Positions 16,606-24,104 of a DNA stretch of 38,869 nt are shown in pieces. The stretch covers positions 1-38,869 of the forward strand of contig JAGZHZ010000022.1 in the NCBI GenBank assembly GCA_018366495.1. Reading direction: 5' to 3'. The stretch comes from Clostridiales bacterium. GTDB taxonomy: Bacteria > Bacillota > Clostridia > Lachnospirales > Lachnospiraceae. The stretch's first letter is position 1; each line of letters starts with the position of its first letter. A program made the position numbers and the translations under genes. Under the pieces are notes generated by a model. The model worked only from the letters and a program-made list of their open reading frames with translations, was not told the DNA's origin and did no database searches.

Positions 16606-16668
16606 TCTGACAGGGAGAACGAGGCACAGAATGCAGATCTTCTGAGTCAGACAGAGCGGGAGGATAAG

Positions 16669-16908
16669 ATGAGACTGGACAAATATTTGAAAGTATCAAG
16701 ACTGATTAAGAGACGTACAGTGGCAAATGAGGCGTGTGACGCAGGAAGAGTGCTGATCAATGAGAAACCGGCAAAGGCGTCTGCAGCAGTCAAAGAAGGA
16801 GATATCATTGAAATTCAATTCGGGACAAAGGCGGTCAGAGTAGAAGTCCTCAATGTGCAGGAGACTGTGAAAAAAGAAGAAGCAAAGGAATTATACCGTT
16901 ATCTCTAA
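16669..16908 (+). CDS. rqcP: S4-domain RNA-binding protein RqcP (YabO)
   Basis: Small protein of 79 residues with a single S4 domain, MRLDKYLKVSRLIKRRTVAN onward. RqcP joins RqcH on obstructed 50S subunits and promotes C-terminal alanine tailing in ribosome quality control. ATG at 16669 is chosen over the longer frame at 16603 because GGGAGGA lies 6 nt upstream and the residual N-terminus is then canonical. The longer frame would also overlap the hup terminator. It is the first gene of rqcP-yabP-yabQ-divIC, as in Bacillus subtilis. Confidence 0.93.
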   Translation: MRLDKYLKVSRLIKRRTVANEACDAGRVLINEKPAKASAAVKEGDIIEIQFGTKAVRVEVLNVQETVKKEEAKELYRYL

Positions 16909-16977
16909 AAGGAGTCCAAGCATAAATGATCCTGTTTTTGCATAGATTACAGTAAGAATGTGAAGCGGGAGGAAAGC

Positions 16978-17259
16978 ATGGAAGAGAAGCCGGATATGCA
17001 AAACCACCGTATTTCTCTGACTGGCAGGCAGTTTGGAATGATCACCGGTGTTTCGGATGTCGTTTCTTTTGACGTGACGGAAATTGTGCTGGAGACGGAG
17101 ATGGGAATGCTGATGATCAAGGGAAAAGACCTTCATGTAAACCGACTGACTCTGGAAAAGGGAGAGGTAGACATCGAAGGTATGGTAGACAGTCTGACGT
17201 ATTCAGAAGGCGGACACCACAAGCAGGGAGAGTCTCTCCTTGGCAGGCTGTTTAAATAG
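16978..17259 (+). CDS. yabP: Sporulation protein YabP
   Basis: Protein of 93 residues of the YabP/YqfC family, needed in spore formation, probably in the mother cell. The family core RISLTGRQFGMITGVSDVVSFDVTEIVLET-like beta-rich domain spans residues 10-75 (HRISLTGRQFGMITG, TEMGMLMIKGKDLHV). ATG 16978 has GGGAGGA just upstream; the alternative GTG at 16960 is disfavoured. The stop codon abuts the yabQ start with no gap, suggesting coupled translation. Confidence 0.9.
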   Translation: MEEKPDMQNHRISLTGRQFGMITGVSDVVSFDVTEIVLETEMGMLMIKGKDLHVNRLTLEKGEVDIEGMVDSLTYSEGGHHKQGESLLGRLFK

Positions 17260-17967
17260 ATGAGCATCAGCCATGTGATCAGCCGGGAAGCAATGCTCTT
17301 TTTGCAGTCGGTGGCAGCAGGAGGAGCGCTGTGGTGTTTTTATGACTGCCTGATTATCTTCAGAAAGGTGATCCGCCACAATATTCATGTAATTAATGCA
17401 GAAGATTTTTTTTACTGGATTTTAGCCGGAATTTGTGTCTGTTATCTGATGTTTCGGAGCAATGAAGGAATTATCAGAGGATTTTCGATGGCAGGAATGT
17501 TCCTAGGGGCATTTTTTTATCATGAGACAGTCAGTCAGACGTTTGTGAAAGTCATGTCGTTTGTTTTTCTGTCGCTGAAAAAGGGAATCAAAAAAATCAT
17601 GAAGATTTTTTGCAAACCTTTTTTTGAGCTGGGACGATGGGCAGAAAAAAGAAAGAGCGAGATGAAAAAGAAAAAATGCAGGATGCGGGAAGAGCGAAGG
17701 AAAGCCAGAGAGCGAAAGAAGGAGAAGGATGGCAGCAAGAAAAAAGAAAAGAAAAAGAAGAATACGAATCGGAAGCCGTCTCACAGTAGGCGGGATTTCG
17801 GCAGTCCTGATTATCCTGGCGGCAGTGATGATAATTCAGACATACAACCAAAGCCAGATTTACAATACATACAAGGAACGGGACCAGGAACTTCAGGAGA
17901 TGAGCGAAGCAGAGAGCGAGCGCACAAACGAGATCGAAGAGCTGAAAGAAAAAGTAAACACAGATGA
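17260..17967 (+). CDS. yabQ: Spore cortex biosynthesis protein YabQ
   Basis: Membrane protein required for cortex formation in Bacillus. Residues 1-100 contain about three hydrophobic segments (SVAAGGALWCFYDC, FFYWILAGICVCYLMF, SMAGMFLGAFFYH), the conserved YabQ core. After about residue 115 the chain becomes an extremely basic, Lys/Arg/Glu-rich tail of about 120 residues. The last 79 codons overlap divIC in another frame, 239 nt in all, so this tail is partly dictated by overprinting. It starts immediately after yabP without a strong ribosome binding site. The core identification is sound; whether the full tail is made needs testing, and a shorter product would be unusual given no stop. Confidence 0.85.
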   Translation: MSISHVISREAMLFLQSVAAGGALWCFYDCLIIFRKVIRHNIHVINAEDFFYWILAGICVCYLMFRSNEGIIRGFSMAGMFLGAFFYHETVSQTFVKVMSFVFLSLKKGIKKIMKIFCKPFFELGRWAEKRKSEMKKKKCRMREERRKARERKKEKDGSKKKEKKKKNTNRKPSHSRRDFGSPDYPGGSDDNSDIQPKPDLQYIQGTGPGTSGDERSRERAHKRDRRAERKSKHR

Positions 17968-18043
17968 GTACATAGAAGAAATTGCGATTGAAAAATTAGG
18001 ACTGGTGCCAAAAGATGAAATTATTTTTGAAGAGGAAAATTAG
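17729..18043 (+). CDS. divIC: Cell-division septum protein DivIC/FtsB family
   Basis: Bitopic membrane protein of 104 residues: a very basic cytoplasmic start (MAARKKKRKRRIRIGSR), one transmembrane helix at about residues 20-38 (LTVGGISAVLIILAAVMIIQ), then an extracytoplasmic coiled coil (residues 45-80) and the short conserved end YIEEIAIEKLGLVPKDEIIF. Works with FtsL and DivIB/FtsQ to activate septal peptidoglycan synthesis. AAGGAG lies 4 nt before the ATG. Its first 239 nt lie inside yabQ (+1 frame). A tRNA-Met promoter begins right after its stop. Confidence 0.92.
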   Translation: MAARKKKRKRRIRIGSRLTVGGISAVLIILAAVMIIQTYNQSQIYNTYKERDQELQEMSEAESERTNEIEELKEKVNTDEYIEEIAIEKLGLVPKDEIIFEEEN

Positions 18044-18046
18044 TGC

Positions 18047-18075
18047 TTGACAGAAAAGAAAAAGTCGGGTATAAT
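18047..18075 (+). promoter_or_regulatory. tRNA-Met promoter
   Basis: TTGACA (18047-18052), 17-bp spacer, TATAAT (18070-18075): perfect consensus, starting 4 nt after the divIC stop and 13 nt before the tRNA. Confidence 0.88.
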
Positions 18076-18087
18076 TTCAAACTGTGT

Positions 18088-18161
18088 GGCGGAATAGCTC
18101 AGTTGGCTAGAGCACACGGTTCATACCCGTGGTGTCGAGAGTTCAAATCTCCCTTCCGCTA
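18088..18161 (+). tRNA. tRNA-Met (CAT), elongator type
   Basis: A 74-nt cloverleaf: acceptor GGCGGAA/TTCCGCT with a G-U first pair, D arm GCTC/GAGC, anticodon loop TTCATAC, T arm GAGAG/CTCCC, discriminator A. The T stem has one A-C mismatch where GGGAG would be expected. It lacks the initiator hallmark of three G-C pairs in the anticodon stem. CCA is not encoded. A tRNA-Met at this point, between divIC and spoIIE, matches Bacillus order. A lysidine-type Ile tRNA also has CAT but a different acceptor. Confidence 0.93.
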
Positions 18162-18171
18162 TGAAAAAGGG

Positions 18172-18200
18172 CTGATGTACAGAAGTACATCAGTTTTTTT
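18172..18200 (+). terminator. tRNA-Met terminator
   Basis: CTGATGTAC-AGAA-GTACATCAG followed by seven T: a 9-bp perfect stem 10 nt after the tRNA. Confidence 0.92.
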
Positions 18201-18396
18201 GTTTTGCAGGAAATTTCGTTTCCTATAGAGCAAAACGCTCCGTTAGGATCGCACTGCGGCGGAATGGAAATGTGTCGCTGATGTGATCCCCCAGAATCTT
18301 GCAAAAGAGATTCTTTATTCTGCTTAAAAATCATGTTGAAATTTCAGATTGTCAGTTAGATTTTGTCAATAAATTTGAAGAAAATGATGACTGATT
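18201..18396. other. Intergenic region tRNA-Met to spoIIE
   Basis: No gene. Short hairpins AGGAAA/TTTCCT and GAGC/GCTC near 18208-18242 and AATCT/AGATT near 18296-18313. Spo0A-box-like TGTCAAT near 18364-18370 belongs to the spoIIE control region. A yabR-like gene, present here in Bacillus, is absent. Confidence 0.5.
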
Positions 18397-18429
18397 TTGA
18401 CAGATATTTCAGATGGAAGAAAGTATAAT
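18397..18429 (+). promoter_or_regulatory. spoIIE promoter with 21-bp spacing (Spo0A-activated type)
   Basis: TTGACA (18397-18402) and TATAAT (18424-18429) are both perfect but separated by 21 bp instead of 17. That spacing is characteristic of the Bacillus spoIIE promoter, a sigma-A promoter requiring Spo0A~P. TTTGACA overlapping the -35 is one base off an inverted 0A box (TTCGACA), and TGTCAAT lies about 30 bp upstream. Confidence 0.78.
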
Positions 18430-18465
18430 ATTCTCTTGATAACCGGATTGTCAGGAGGGGAGAAT

Positions 18466-19947
18466 ATGGGGATATGGATTGTTTGTTTGATGATTTTCTT
18501 TGTGGGAAGCAGCCTGTGGTGCTATTATAAGGGAAGAATGCAGGAGGAGACAGATCAGAAACAGACAGCGGCGACTCTGGCGGGGCCAGGCAGAGAATTG
18601 ATCTTGAAATATTCGGATTCTTTTTTGCAGCTTGCCCAGACGTTTCGGGAAATGCCTGCAAAAAAGGAAAAATTGTCTGAGGAGGAAGTACAGGATATTT
18701 TTGGAGAGATTGAAGGTCATATCTGCCGAAAATGTGAAAGATGGGGAGAATGCTGGAAAAGAGAGTACTATCAGACGTACAGGATGATGTATGAGATGCT
18801 GGCGGCAGCGGAAGAAGAAGGAGAATTGGAGGGAGCGGAGATGGCACAGGGGTTTTGCGAGCGATGCCTGTATGTGGATCAGATGCTGGAAGAGATGACG
18901 CAGCTGTTTCATCGTGCAAAGCTGAATCTGATGTGGAGCAATCGTATGCTGGAAAATCGTTCTGTCATCGCTTCTCAGCTGTATGAGACTGCCTGCCTGA
19001 TGGATGGTCTGGCATCGAGAATCTACAGTGTGGAAGAACCGGACGAGCTTCAGAAACAGCAGATCAAACTGAAATTAAAGATTAAAAATGTGCAGGTGCG
19101 TGAAATTTTGATACAGAATCAGGAACACAGGAAAGTATATCTGACGATGAGGACAGTCAGAGGGGAATGTATCTCCACAAAAGAGGCGGCATCCATTCTG
19201 ACAGAGGTATATAAGACACAGATGACGCCGACTCCCGACAGCAAGAGAATTATCAACAGGGAATACGGTACAGTGTTGTTTGTAGAGGAGCCTGCCTATT
19301 ATATGCTGAACGGCGTTGCAAGGGCAACGAGGGATGGAGAAATGATTTCAGGAGACAATTTTACATTTCTGACAAAAGACAATGGTCAGGTAATCATGAG
19401 CTTGTGCGACGGAATGGGATCGGGAATCGGCGCAAGCAAAGAGAGTGAGACGGTCATAGAACTTCTGGAGCAGTTTCTGGATGCTGGATTTGGGATGGAG
19501 ACAGCCGTGAGAATGATCAATTCTGTGATGGTGCTGCGGGAAGACGAATCCATCTTTTCGACGATTGATCTGTGCGCCGTAGATTTATACACAGGAATGT
19601 GCGAACTGCTGAAGATCGGCGCATCGACGACCTTTATACGCCACGGGGATCAGATTGAGGCAATCCGCTCCACCAGTCTGCCGGTAGGCGTCATGCAGAA
19701 TGTAGATTATGAGCATACACAGAAAAGATTATACGATGGGGACTTTATTGTGATGGTTTCGGATGGCGTACTCGATGCGATGCCGGTCAGAAGAGCGGAG
19801 GAGATCATCGGGGAATGGATTTTACAGTCTCAGACGATGAATGCAAAAGAAATGGCTGAGGAACTGCTGGATGCCATATTGAGGCAGAGATGCCGCAGAG
19901 CAGAAGATGACATGACAATTTTGATCGGATCTGTCTGGAAAAAATAG
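18466..19947 (+). CDS. spoIIE: Stage II sporulation protein E, short form (PP2C-type phosphatase)
   Basis: Serine phosphatase of about 494 residues that dephosphorylates SpoIIAA and so activates sigma-F in the forespore. The PP2C domain fills the last 220 residues: GDNFTFLTKDNGQVIMSLCD then GMGSG near residue 320, DLYTGMCELLKIGAS, SDGVLDAMP and the final metal site AEDDMTILIG. The middle region keeps a cysteine cluster CRKCERWGECW known from SpoIIE region II. Bacillus SpoIIE has about ten N-terminal transmembrane helices and about 830 residues; here only one helix is present (WIVCLMIFFVGSSLWCYY). ATG 18466 has AGGAGGGG upstream. Position before tilS-hpt-ftsH and the 21-bp promoter support spoIIE identity. 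Confidence 0.88.
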   Translation: MGIWIVCLMIFFVGSSLWCYYKGRMQEETDQKQTAATLAGPGRELILKYSDSFLQLAQTFREMPAKKEKLSEEEVQDIFGEIEGHICRKCERWGECWKREYYQTYRMMYEMLAAAEEEGELEGAEMAQGFCERCLYVDQMLEEMTQLFHRAKLNLMWSNRMLENRSVIASQLYETACLMDGLASRIYSVEEPDELQKQQIKLKLKIKNVQVREILIQNQEHRKVYLTMRTVRGECISTKEAASILTEVYKTQMTPTPDSKRIINREYGTVLFVEEPAYYMLNGVARATRDGEMISGDNFTFLTKDNGQVIMSLCDGMGSGIGASKESETVIELLEQFLDAGFGMETAVRMINSVMVLREDESIFSTIDLCAVDLYTGMCELLKIGASTTFIRHGDQIEAIRSTSLPVGVMQNVDYEHTQKRLYDGDFIVMVSDGVLDAMPVRRAEEIIGEWILQSQTMNAKEMAEELLDAILRQRCRRAEDDMTILIGSVWKK

Positions 19948-20045
19948 AAATTTCCGGAAAGTGGAAAAAGAAAGAGGCTTGCATTTCTTTGCGAAAGTTT
20001 GTATAGTAGAAAAAAAGCAAAAATCAGTAGAATGGACGAAGATCA

Positions 20046-21440
20046 ATGAAAAAAGGAATAGAAATGATCCGCCGGTATCGTATGATTGAAGAAGGAGACC
20101 ATGTTATAGCAGGTGTATCAGGAGGACCTGACTCCGTATACCTGCTTTTTTTATTGATGCAGTATAAAAAGAGCGTTCCGTTTTCAATCAGCGTCGTTCA
20201 TGTGGAACATGGGATACGCGGTCAGGAGAGCAGAGAGGATGCACAGTTTGTACAGCAGCTTTGCAGGAAGATGGAAATTCCATTTTTTCTGTTTGAGGTA
20301 GATGCGCAGAAAGAGGCAAAGACAAAGAAGATTTCCACAGAGGAGGCAGGCCGGATTTTGAGATATGCTGCTTTTGAGGAAGCGTGCCGCAGATATGGCG
20401 GAAATAAAATTGCGATAGCGCATAATGAGGACGATCAGGCAGAGACCATCTTGTGGAACCTGTCAAGAGGAAGCGGACTTGCGGGGTTGTGCGGTATGCA
20501 GCCGTTCAGAGGAAAACTGATCCGTCCGATGCTCACAACATCCCGGACAGAGATTGAACAATGGCTTGAAGAAAACGAGATTGAGACGCGTCAGGATAAA
20601 ACAAATCTGGAGGAGATTTATACAAGAAATAAAATAAGACATCAGATCATTCCCAGACTGAGAGATGGAATCAATGCTCAGGCAGTTCGCCATATCGCGG
20701 AGGCGGGACAGAAGATCCAAAAAGCAGAAGCTTTTCTCCAGAAGATGACGGATCAGGCACAGGCGAAGTGTCTGGAACGAAGCGAGAACAGCGCCAGAAT
20801 CAGGATAGAGCCATTTTTACAGCAAGAACCAATCATTCAGGAATATCTGATTCGCCGGGCTGTCAGTGAAGTCGCAGCCGGATTAAAAGATTTCACAAAC
20901 AGACATGTGGAAGCACTTTTAAAGATTGCTTGCGGGGCAGAACAAGGTCAGACAAATCTGCCGGGAGGCGTGACCGGAAAGAAAGAAAAAGGATTTCTGA
21001 TTCTGGCTCAGGCGGGGGTACGCTGCGAGAAGAAGAAAAATATTTTTATAGAAGTCCCGGTTCCGGGTATCGTACAACTGGAGAACGGCACGGCAGAATT
21101 TACGTTTGAAGAAATGAAATGTCAAAGAATTCCAGAAAAATCATATACGAAATGGATTGATTATGATACAATAAAAAGCAGGTTAATCTTACGCAGCAGA
21201 CTTCCTGGAGATTATCTGATCGTAAATAAGGAGGGCGGAAAGAAAAAGCTGAAAGATTATCTGATTGATATGAAAGTCCCCAGGGAAGAAAGGGATTCCG
21301 TTCTGCTTCTCGCTGACGGCTCTCATATTTTATGGGTGGTCGGTTTTCGGATCAGCGAGTCATGTAAGGTGAAAGAAGGCACAAAACATATTTTAAAAAT
21401 AAAAATTACAAAGGAGAATAAAAATGGAACACAAGATTAA
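20046..21440 (+). CDS. tilS: tRNA(Ile)-lysidine synthase
   Basis: Enzyme of 464 residues that attaches lysine to C34 of tRNA-Ile(CAU), changing its specificity from Met to Ile. The N-type ATP pyrophosphatase P-loop is clear, AGVSGGPDSVYLLFL near residue 23, followed by VVHVEHGIRG, AHNEDDQAETIL and SRGSGLAGLCGM, then RPMLTTSRTEIEQW. TilS-specific C-terminal domain includes DYLIDMKVPREERDSVLLLA. Its end overlaps hpt by 17 nt, so the tilS-hpt-ftsH unit is probably co-transcribed. Confidence 0.94.
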   Translation: MKKGIEMIRRYRMIEEGDHVIAGVSGGPDSVYLLFLLMQYKKSVPFSISVVHVEHGIRGQESREDAQFVQQLCRKMEIPFFLFEVDAQKEAKTKKISTEEAGRILRYAAFEEACRRYGGNKIAIAHNEDDQAETILWNLSRGSGLAGLCGMQPFRGKLIRPMLTTSRTEIEQWLEENEIETRQDKTNLEEIYTRNKIRHQIIPRLRDGINAQAVRHIAEAGQKIQKAEAFLQKMTDQAQAKCLERSENSARIRIEPFLQQEPIIQEYLIRRAVSEVAAGLKDFTNRHVEALLKIACGAEQGQTNLPGGVTGKKEKGFLILAQAGVRCEKKKNIFIEVPVPGIVQLENGTAEFTFEEMKCQRIPEKSYTKWIDYDTIKSRLILRSRLPGDYLIVNKEGGKKKLKDYLIDMKVPREERDSVLLLADGSHILWVVGFRISESCKVKEGTKHILKIKITKENKNGTQD

Positions 21441-21945
21441 AGTATTATTGAGTGAGTCAGAAGTAAATCACAGAATTAAAGAAATCGGAGAACAAATCAG
21501 TCAGGATTTTGCGGGAAAAAAGGTACATTTGATCTGTGTACTGAAAGGCGGAGTCTTCTTTACATGTGAATTGGCAAAACGTATCACAGTGCCGGTATCA
21601 CTTGACTTTATGTCTGTCAGCAGTTATGGTGCAGGTACCTCGTCAAGCGGAATCGTGAAAATTGTAAAAGACCTGGATCAGCCTCTGGAAGGAAAAGATG
21701 TCATCATTGTGGAAGATATTATTGATTCAGGAAGAACACTGAGCTATCTGATGGACATCCTGAAAAAGAGAAATCCGAACAGCATGACGCTTTGTACTTT
21801 ACTGGATAAGCCGGAGAGACGAGTTGTGGATGTCAAGGTGGATTATGTCGGATTTAATATACCAGACGAATTTGTTGTAGGATATGGACTTGACTATGAC
21901 CAGGAATACCGGAATCTGCCTTACATTGGAGTAGTAGAAGTGTAG
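21424..21945 (+). CDS. hpt: Hypoxanthine phosphoribosyltransferase
   Basis: Purine-salvage enzyme of 173 residues, full length, making IMP/GMP from hypoxanthine/guanine and PRPP. The PRPP-binding loop VIIVEDIIDSGRTLSYLMDI is at about residues 98-117, LKGGVFFTCEL at about 40, and the purine-stacking end VGFNIPDEFVVGYGLDY at about 140. AAGGAG lies just before the ATG inside the tilS end. Confidence 0.96.
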   Translation: MEHKIKVLLSESEVNHRIKEIGEQISQDFAGKKVHLICVLKGGVFFTCELAKRITVPVSLDFMSVSSYGAGTSSSGIVKIVKDLDQPLEGKDVIIVEDIIDSGRTLSYLMDILKKRNPNSMTLCTLLDKPERRVVDVKVDYVGFNIPDEFVVGYGLDYDQEYRNLPYIGVVEV

Positions 21946-21961
21946 AAAGGAGAAACAGGCA

Positions 21962-23788
21962 TTGAAAAAAAATTCAAGGGGTCCGGGTTTTTATCTTATG
22001 ATGATTGCTGTTGTGATCCTGGCTTTTATCGTATTAAAAATAGGATTTACACCGCGCAATAATTATACTTATCAGGAGTTCAGCGATGCGGTGACAAACG
22101 GAAATGTAGATAAAGTAGATATTCATCCGAATCAGCAAGTGCCGACAGGTCGGATCATTATTTACATGAAAGACGGTTCCTACCAGGATCTGAATGTGAC
22201 AGATATCAAAGAAGTAGAAGAAATTTTAGGGGAAGCAGATATTCCGTTTTATGTATTTGACATGGAGCGGGACAATGTATTCTGGACCTCTGTGTTCCCG
22301 ATTCTGATGTTGGGAATCGTAGTAGTTTTGCTGGTATTCTTTATGAATCGTCAGTCAGGCGGAGGCGGATCGAATAACCGGATGATGAACTTCGGAAAAA
22401 GTCATGCGAAGATTATGATGCCGGACAGCAAGAAGATTACTTTTAAAGAAGTAGCAGGACTTCAGGAAGAGAAAGAAGATCTGGAGGAAATTGTAGACTT
22501 TTTAAAATCTCCAAAGAAATATCTGGAGGTTGGAGCCAGAATTCCAAAAGGAGTTCTTCTTGTAGGACCTCCTGGAACAGGAAAGACACTTCTCGCAAAA
22601 GCAGTAGCCGGTGAGGCGGGAGTTCCATTTTTCAGTATCTCCGGATCTGATTTTGTGGAGATGTTTGTAGGTGTCGGAGCATCAAGAGTGCGAGATCTGT
22701 TCAGCGAGGCAAAGAAAAATGCACCGTGTATCATTTTTATTGATGAGATTGATGCGGTCGCAAGAAGAAGAGGAACAGGACTTGGAGGCGGTCATGATGA
22801 GAGAGAGCAGACTTTAAACCAGCTGCTTGTCGAGATGGACGGTTTTGGGGCAAATGAAGGAATCATTGTCATGGCTGCGACAAACCGTGTCGATATTCTT
22901 GATCCGGCAATTCTGCGCCCGGGACGGTTTGATCGAAAAGTAGGTGTTGGAAAACCGGACCGCAAAGGAAGACGTGAGATTTTGCAGGTACATGCCAAGG
23001 GAAAACCACTTGGTGAAGATATAGATCTGGATGAGATTGCACAGACCACAGCTGGATTTACAGGGGCAGATCTGGAGAATCTTTTGAACGAGGCGGCAAT
23101 CTATGCAGCGAAGGCTTCAAGAGGATATCTGATGCAGAAAGATATCAATCAGGCATTTGTAAAAGTGGGAATCGGCGCTGAAAAGAGAAGCAAGTTAGTG
23201 TCTGAAAAAGAAAAACGCATTACTGCATATCATGAGACCGGTCATGCGATTCTGTTCCATGTACTGCCTGATGTGGGGCCAGTTCATACGATTTCGATTA
23301 TTCCGACAGGAATGGGAGCAGCCGGATATACAATGCCAATGCCGGAAAAAGATGAGATGTTCCGCACAAAGGGACAGATGATTCAGGAAATCATAGTAGA
23401 TCTGGGCGGACGTGTTGCGGAAGAGATGGTGATGGGAGATATTACGACAGGAGCTTCACAGGATATCAAACAGGCTACCGCAATGGCAAGAGCCATGGTG
23501 ACGAAATTCGGTATGTCAGACAGCATAGGATTGATTCACTATGGAGATGACGGCGACGAGGTATTTATCGGAAAAGATCTGGCTCATACAAGAGGATACG
23601 GAGAAGAGGTCGCTACAAAGATTGACCAGGAAGTAAAACGAATTATAGACGAGGCGTATGCGGAAGCAAAAAGAATCATCGCAGAGCATGAAGATGTTCT
23701 GCATAAGAGTGCAAAATTACTGATAGAGAAGGAAAAAATCAGCGGAGAAGAATTTGAACAGCTTTTTCACAAAAATGAAGCAAATTGA
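21962..23788 (+). CDS. ftsH: ATP-dependent zinc metalloprotease FtsH
   Basis: Membrane-anchored AAA+ protease of 608 residues that degrades regulatory and damaged membrane proteins. TM1 lies at about residues 8-26, an extracytoplasmic domain follows, and TM2 is at about 107-126. AAA module: Walker A GPPGTGKTLLAKA near 200, pore FVGVGASRVRD, Walker B PCIIFIDEIDA, second region of homology near 300-320. Protease site HETGHA near 420. Start is TTG with AAAGGAG about 10 nt upstream. It closes the tilS-hpt-ftsH cluster, with a terminator at 23963. Confidence 0.97.
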   Translation: MKKNSRGPGFYLMMIAVVILAFIVLKIGFTPRNNYTYQEFSDAVTNGNVDKVDIHPNQQVPTGRIIIYMKDGSYQDLNVTDIKEVEEILGEADIPFYVFDMERDNVFWTSVFPILMLGIVVVLLVFFMNRQSGGGGSNNRMMNFGKSHAKIMMPDSKKITFKEVAGLQEEKEDLEEIVDFLKSPKKYLEVGARIPKGVLLVGPPGTGKTLLAKAVAGEAGVPFFSISGSDFVEMFVGVGASRVRDLFSEAKKNAPCIIFIDEIDAVARRRGTGLGGGHDEREQTLNQLLVEMDGFGANEGIIVMAATNRVDILDPAILRPGRFDRKVGVGKPDRKGRREILQVHAKGKPLGEDIDLDEIAQTTAGFTGADLENLLNEAAIYAAKASRGYLMQKDINQAFVKVGIGAEKRSKLVSEKEKRITAYHETGHAILFHVLPDVGPVHTISIIPTGMGAAGYTMPMPEKDEMFRTKGQMIQEIIVDLGGRVAEEMVMGDITTGASQDIKQATAMARAMVTKFGMSDSIGLIHYGDDGDEVFIGKDLAHTRGYGEEVATKIDQEVKRIIDEAYAEAKRIIAEHEDVLHKSAKLLIEKEKISGEEFEQLFHKNEAN

Positions 23789-23898
23789 CGGGCGCTGAGA
23801 GAATGGCGATAGCGAAAATATACAAAAAAGGTTTTAAAGAAAGGGGAAGTTTGTGCACACTTAAAATGACACCGATGATATACTATACATCGTAAAAA

Positions 23899-23907
23899 CC
23901 CCCCCCC
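23899..23907 (+). repeat. Homopolymer of nine C
   Basis: Nine consecutive C directly after AAAAA in the ftsH-GH13 intergenic region, flanked by a CGATG/CATCG inverted repeat on the left. G/C runs this long are rare in this sequence. It is 58 nt before the ftsH terminator, outside any gene. Confidence 0.9.
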
Positions 23908-23962
23908 AATACATTATATAGTTTTTGCTACACCCCATAAGAAGAAATACCTTCTCCGAAGA

Positions 23963-23990
23963 AAGACAGCCATTGCGTGCTGTCTTTTTT
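23963..23990 (+). terminator. ftsH terminator
   Basis: AAGACAGC-loop-GCTGTCTT with a continuing T run. It lies about 175 nt after the ftsH stop; the intervening DNA holds no gene. Confidence 0.88.
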
Positions 23991-24025
23991 CATTTTGTAC
24001 TATTTATATTCTGGCACCATGATGC

Positions 24026-24052
24026 TTGTAAAAATAGAAGATATGGTATAAA
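24026..24052 (+). promoter_or_regulatory. Promoter of the GH13 gene
   Basis: TTGTAA-like -35 (24026) and extended -10 TGGTATAAA (24045-24052) with about 15-16 bp between hexamers, roughly 50 nt before the ATG. Confidence 0.5.
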
Positions 24053-24104
24053 CTAAAAATAAGTGTGAATCATAGATAAGGCAGAGAAAAAAAGGAGAAC
24101 ACGC

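Noticed and set aside
16603..16668. N-terminal extension of RqcP
   Set aside because: Would begin inside the hup terminator; the start at 16669 has a strong ribosome binding site and matches the family.
17735..17765. Programmed frameshift at the A-rich stretch linking yabQ and divIC
   Set aside because: divIC has its own start and AAGGAG, and the A6G run is not in the slippery register for yabQ translation.
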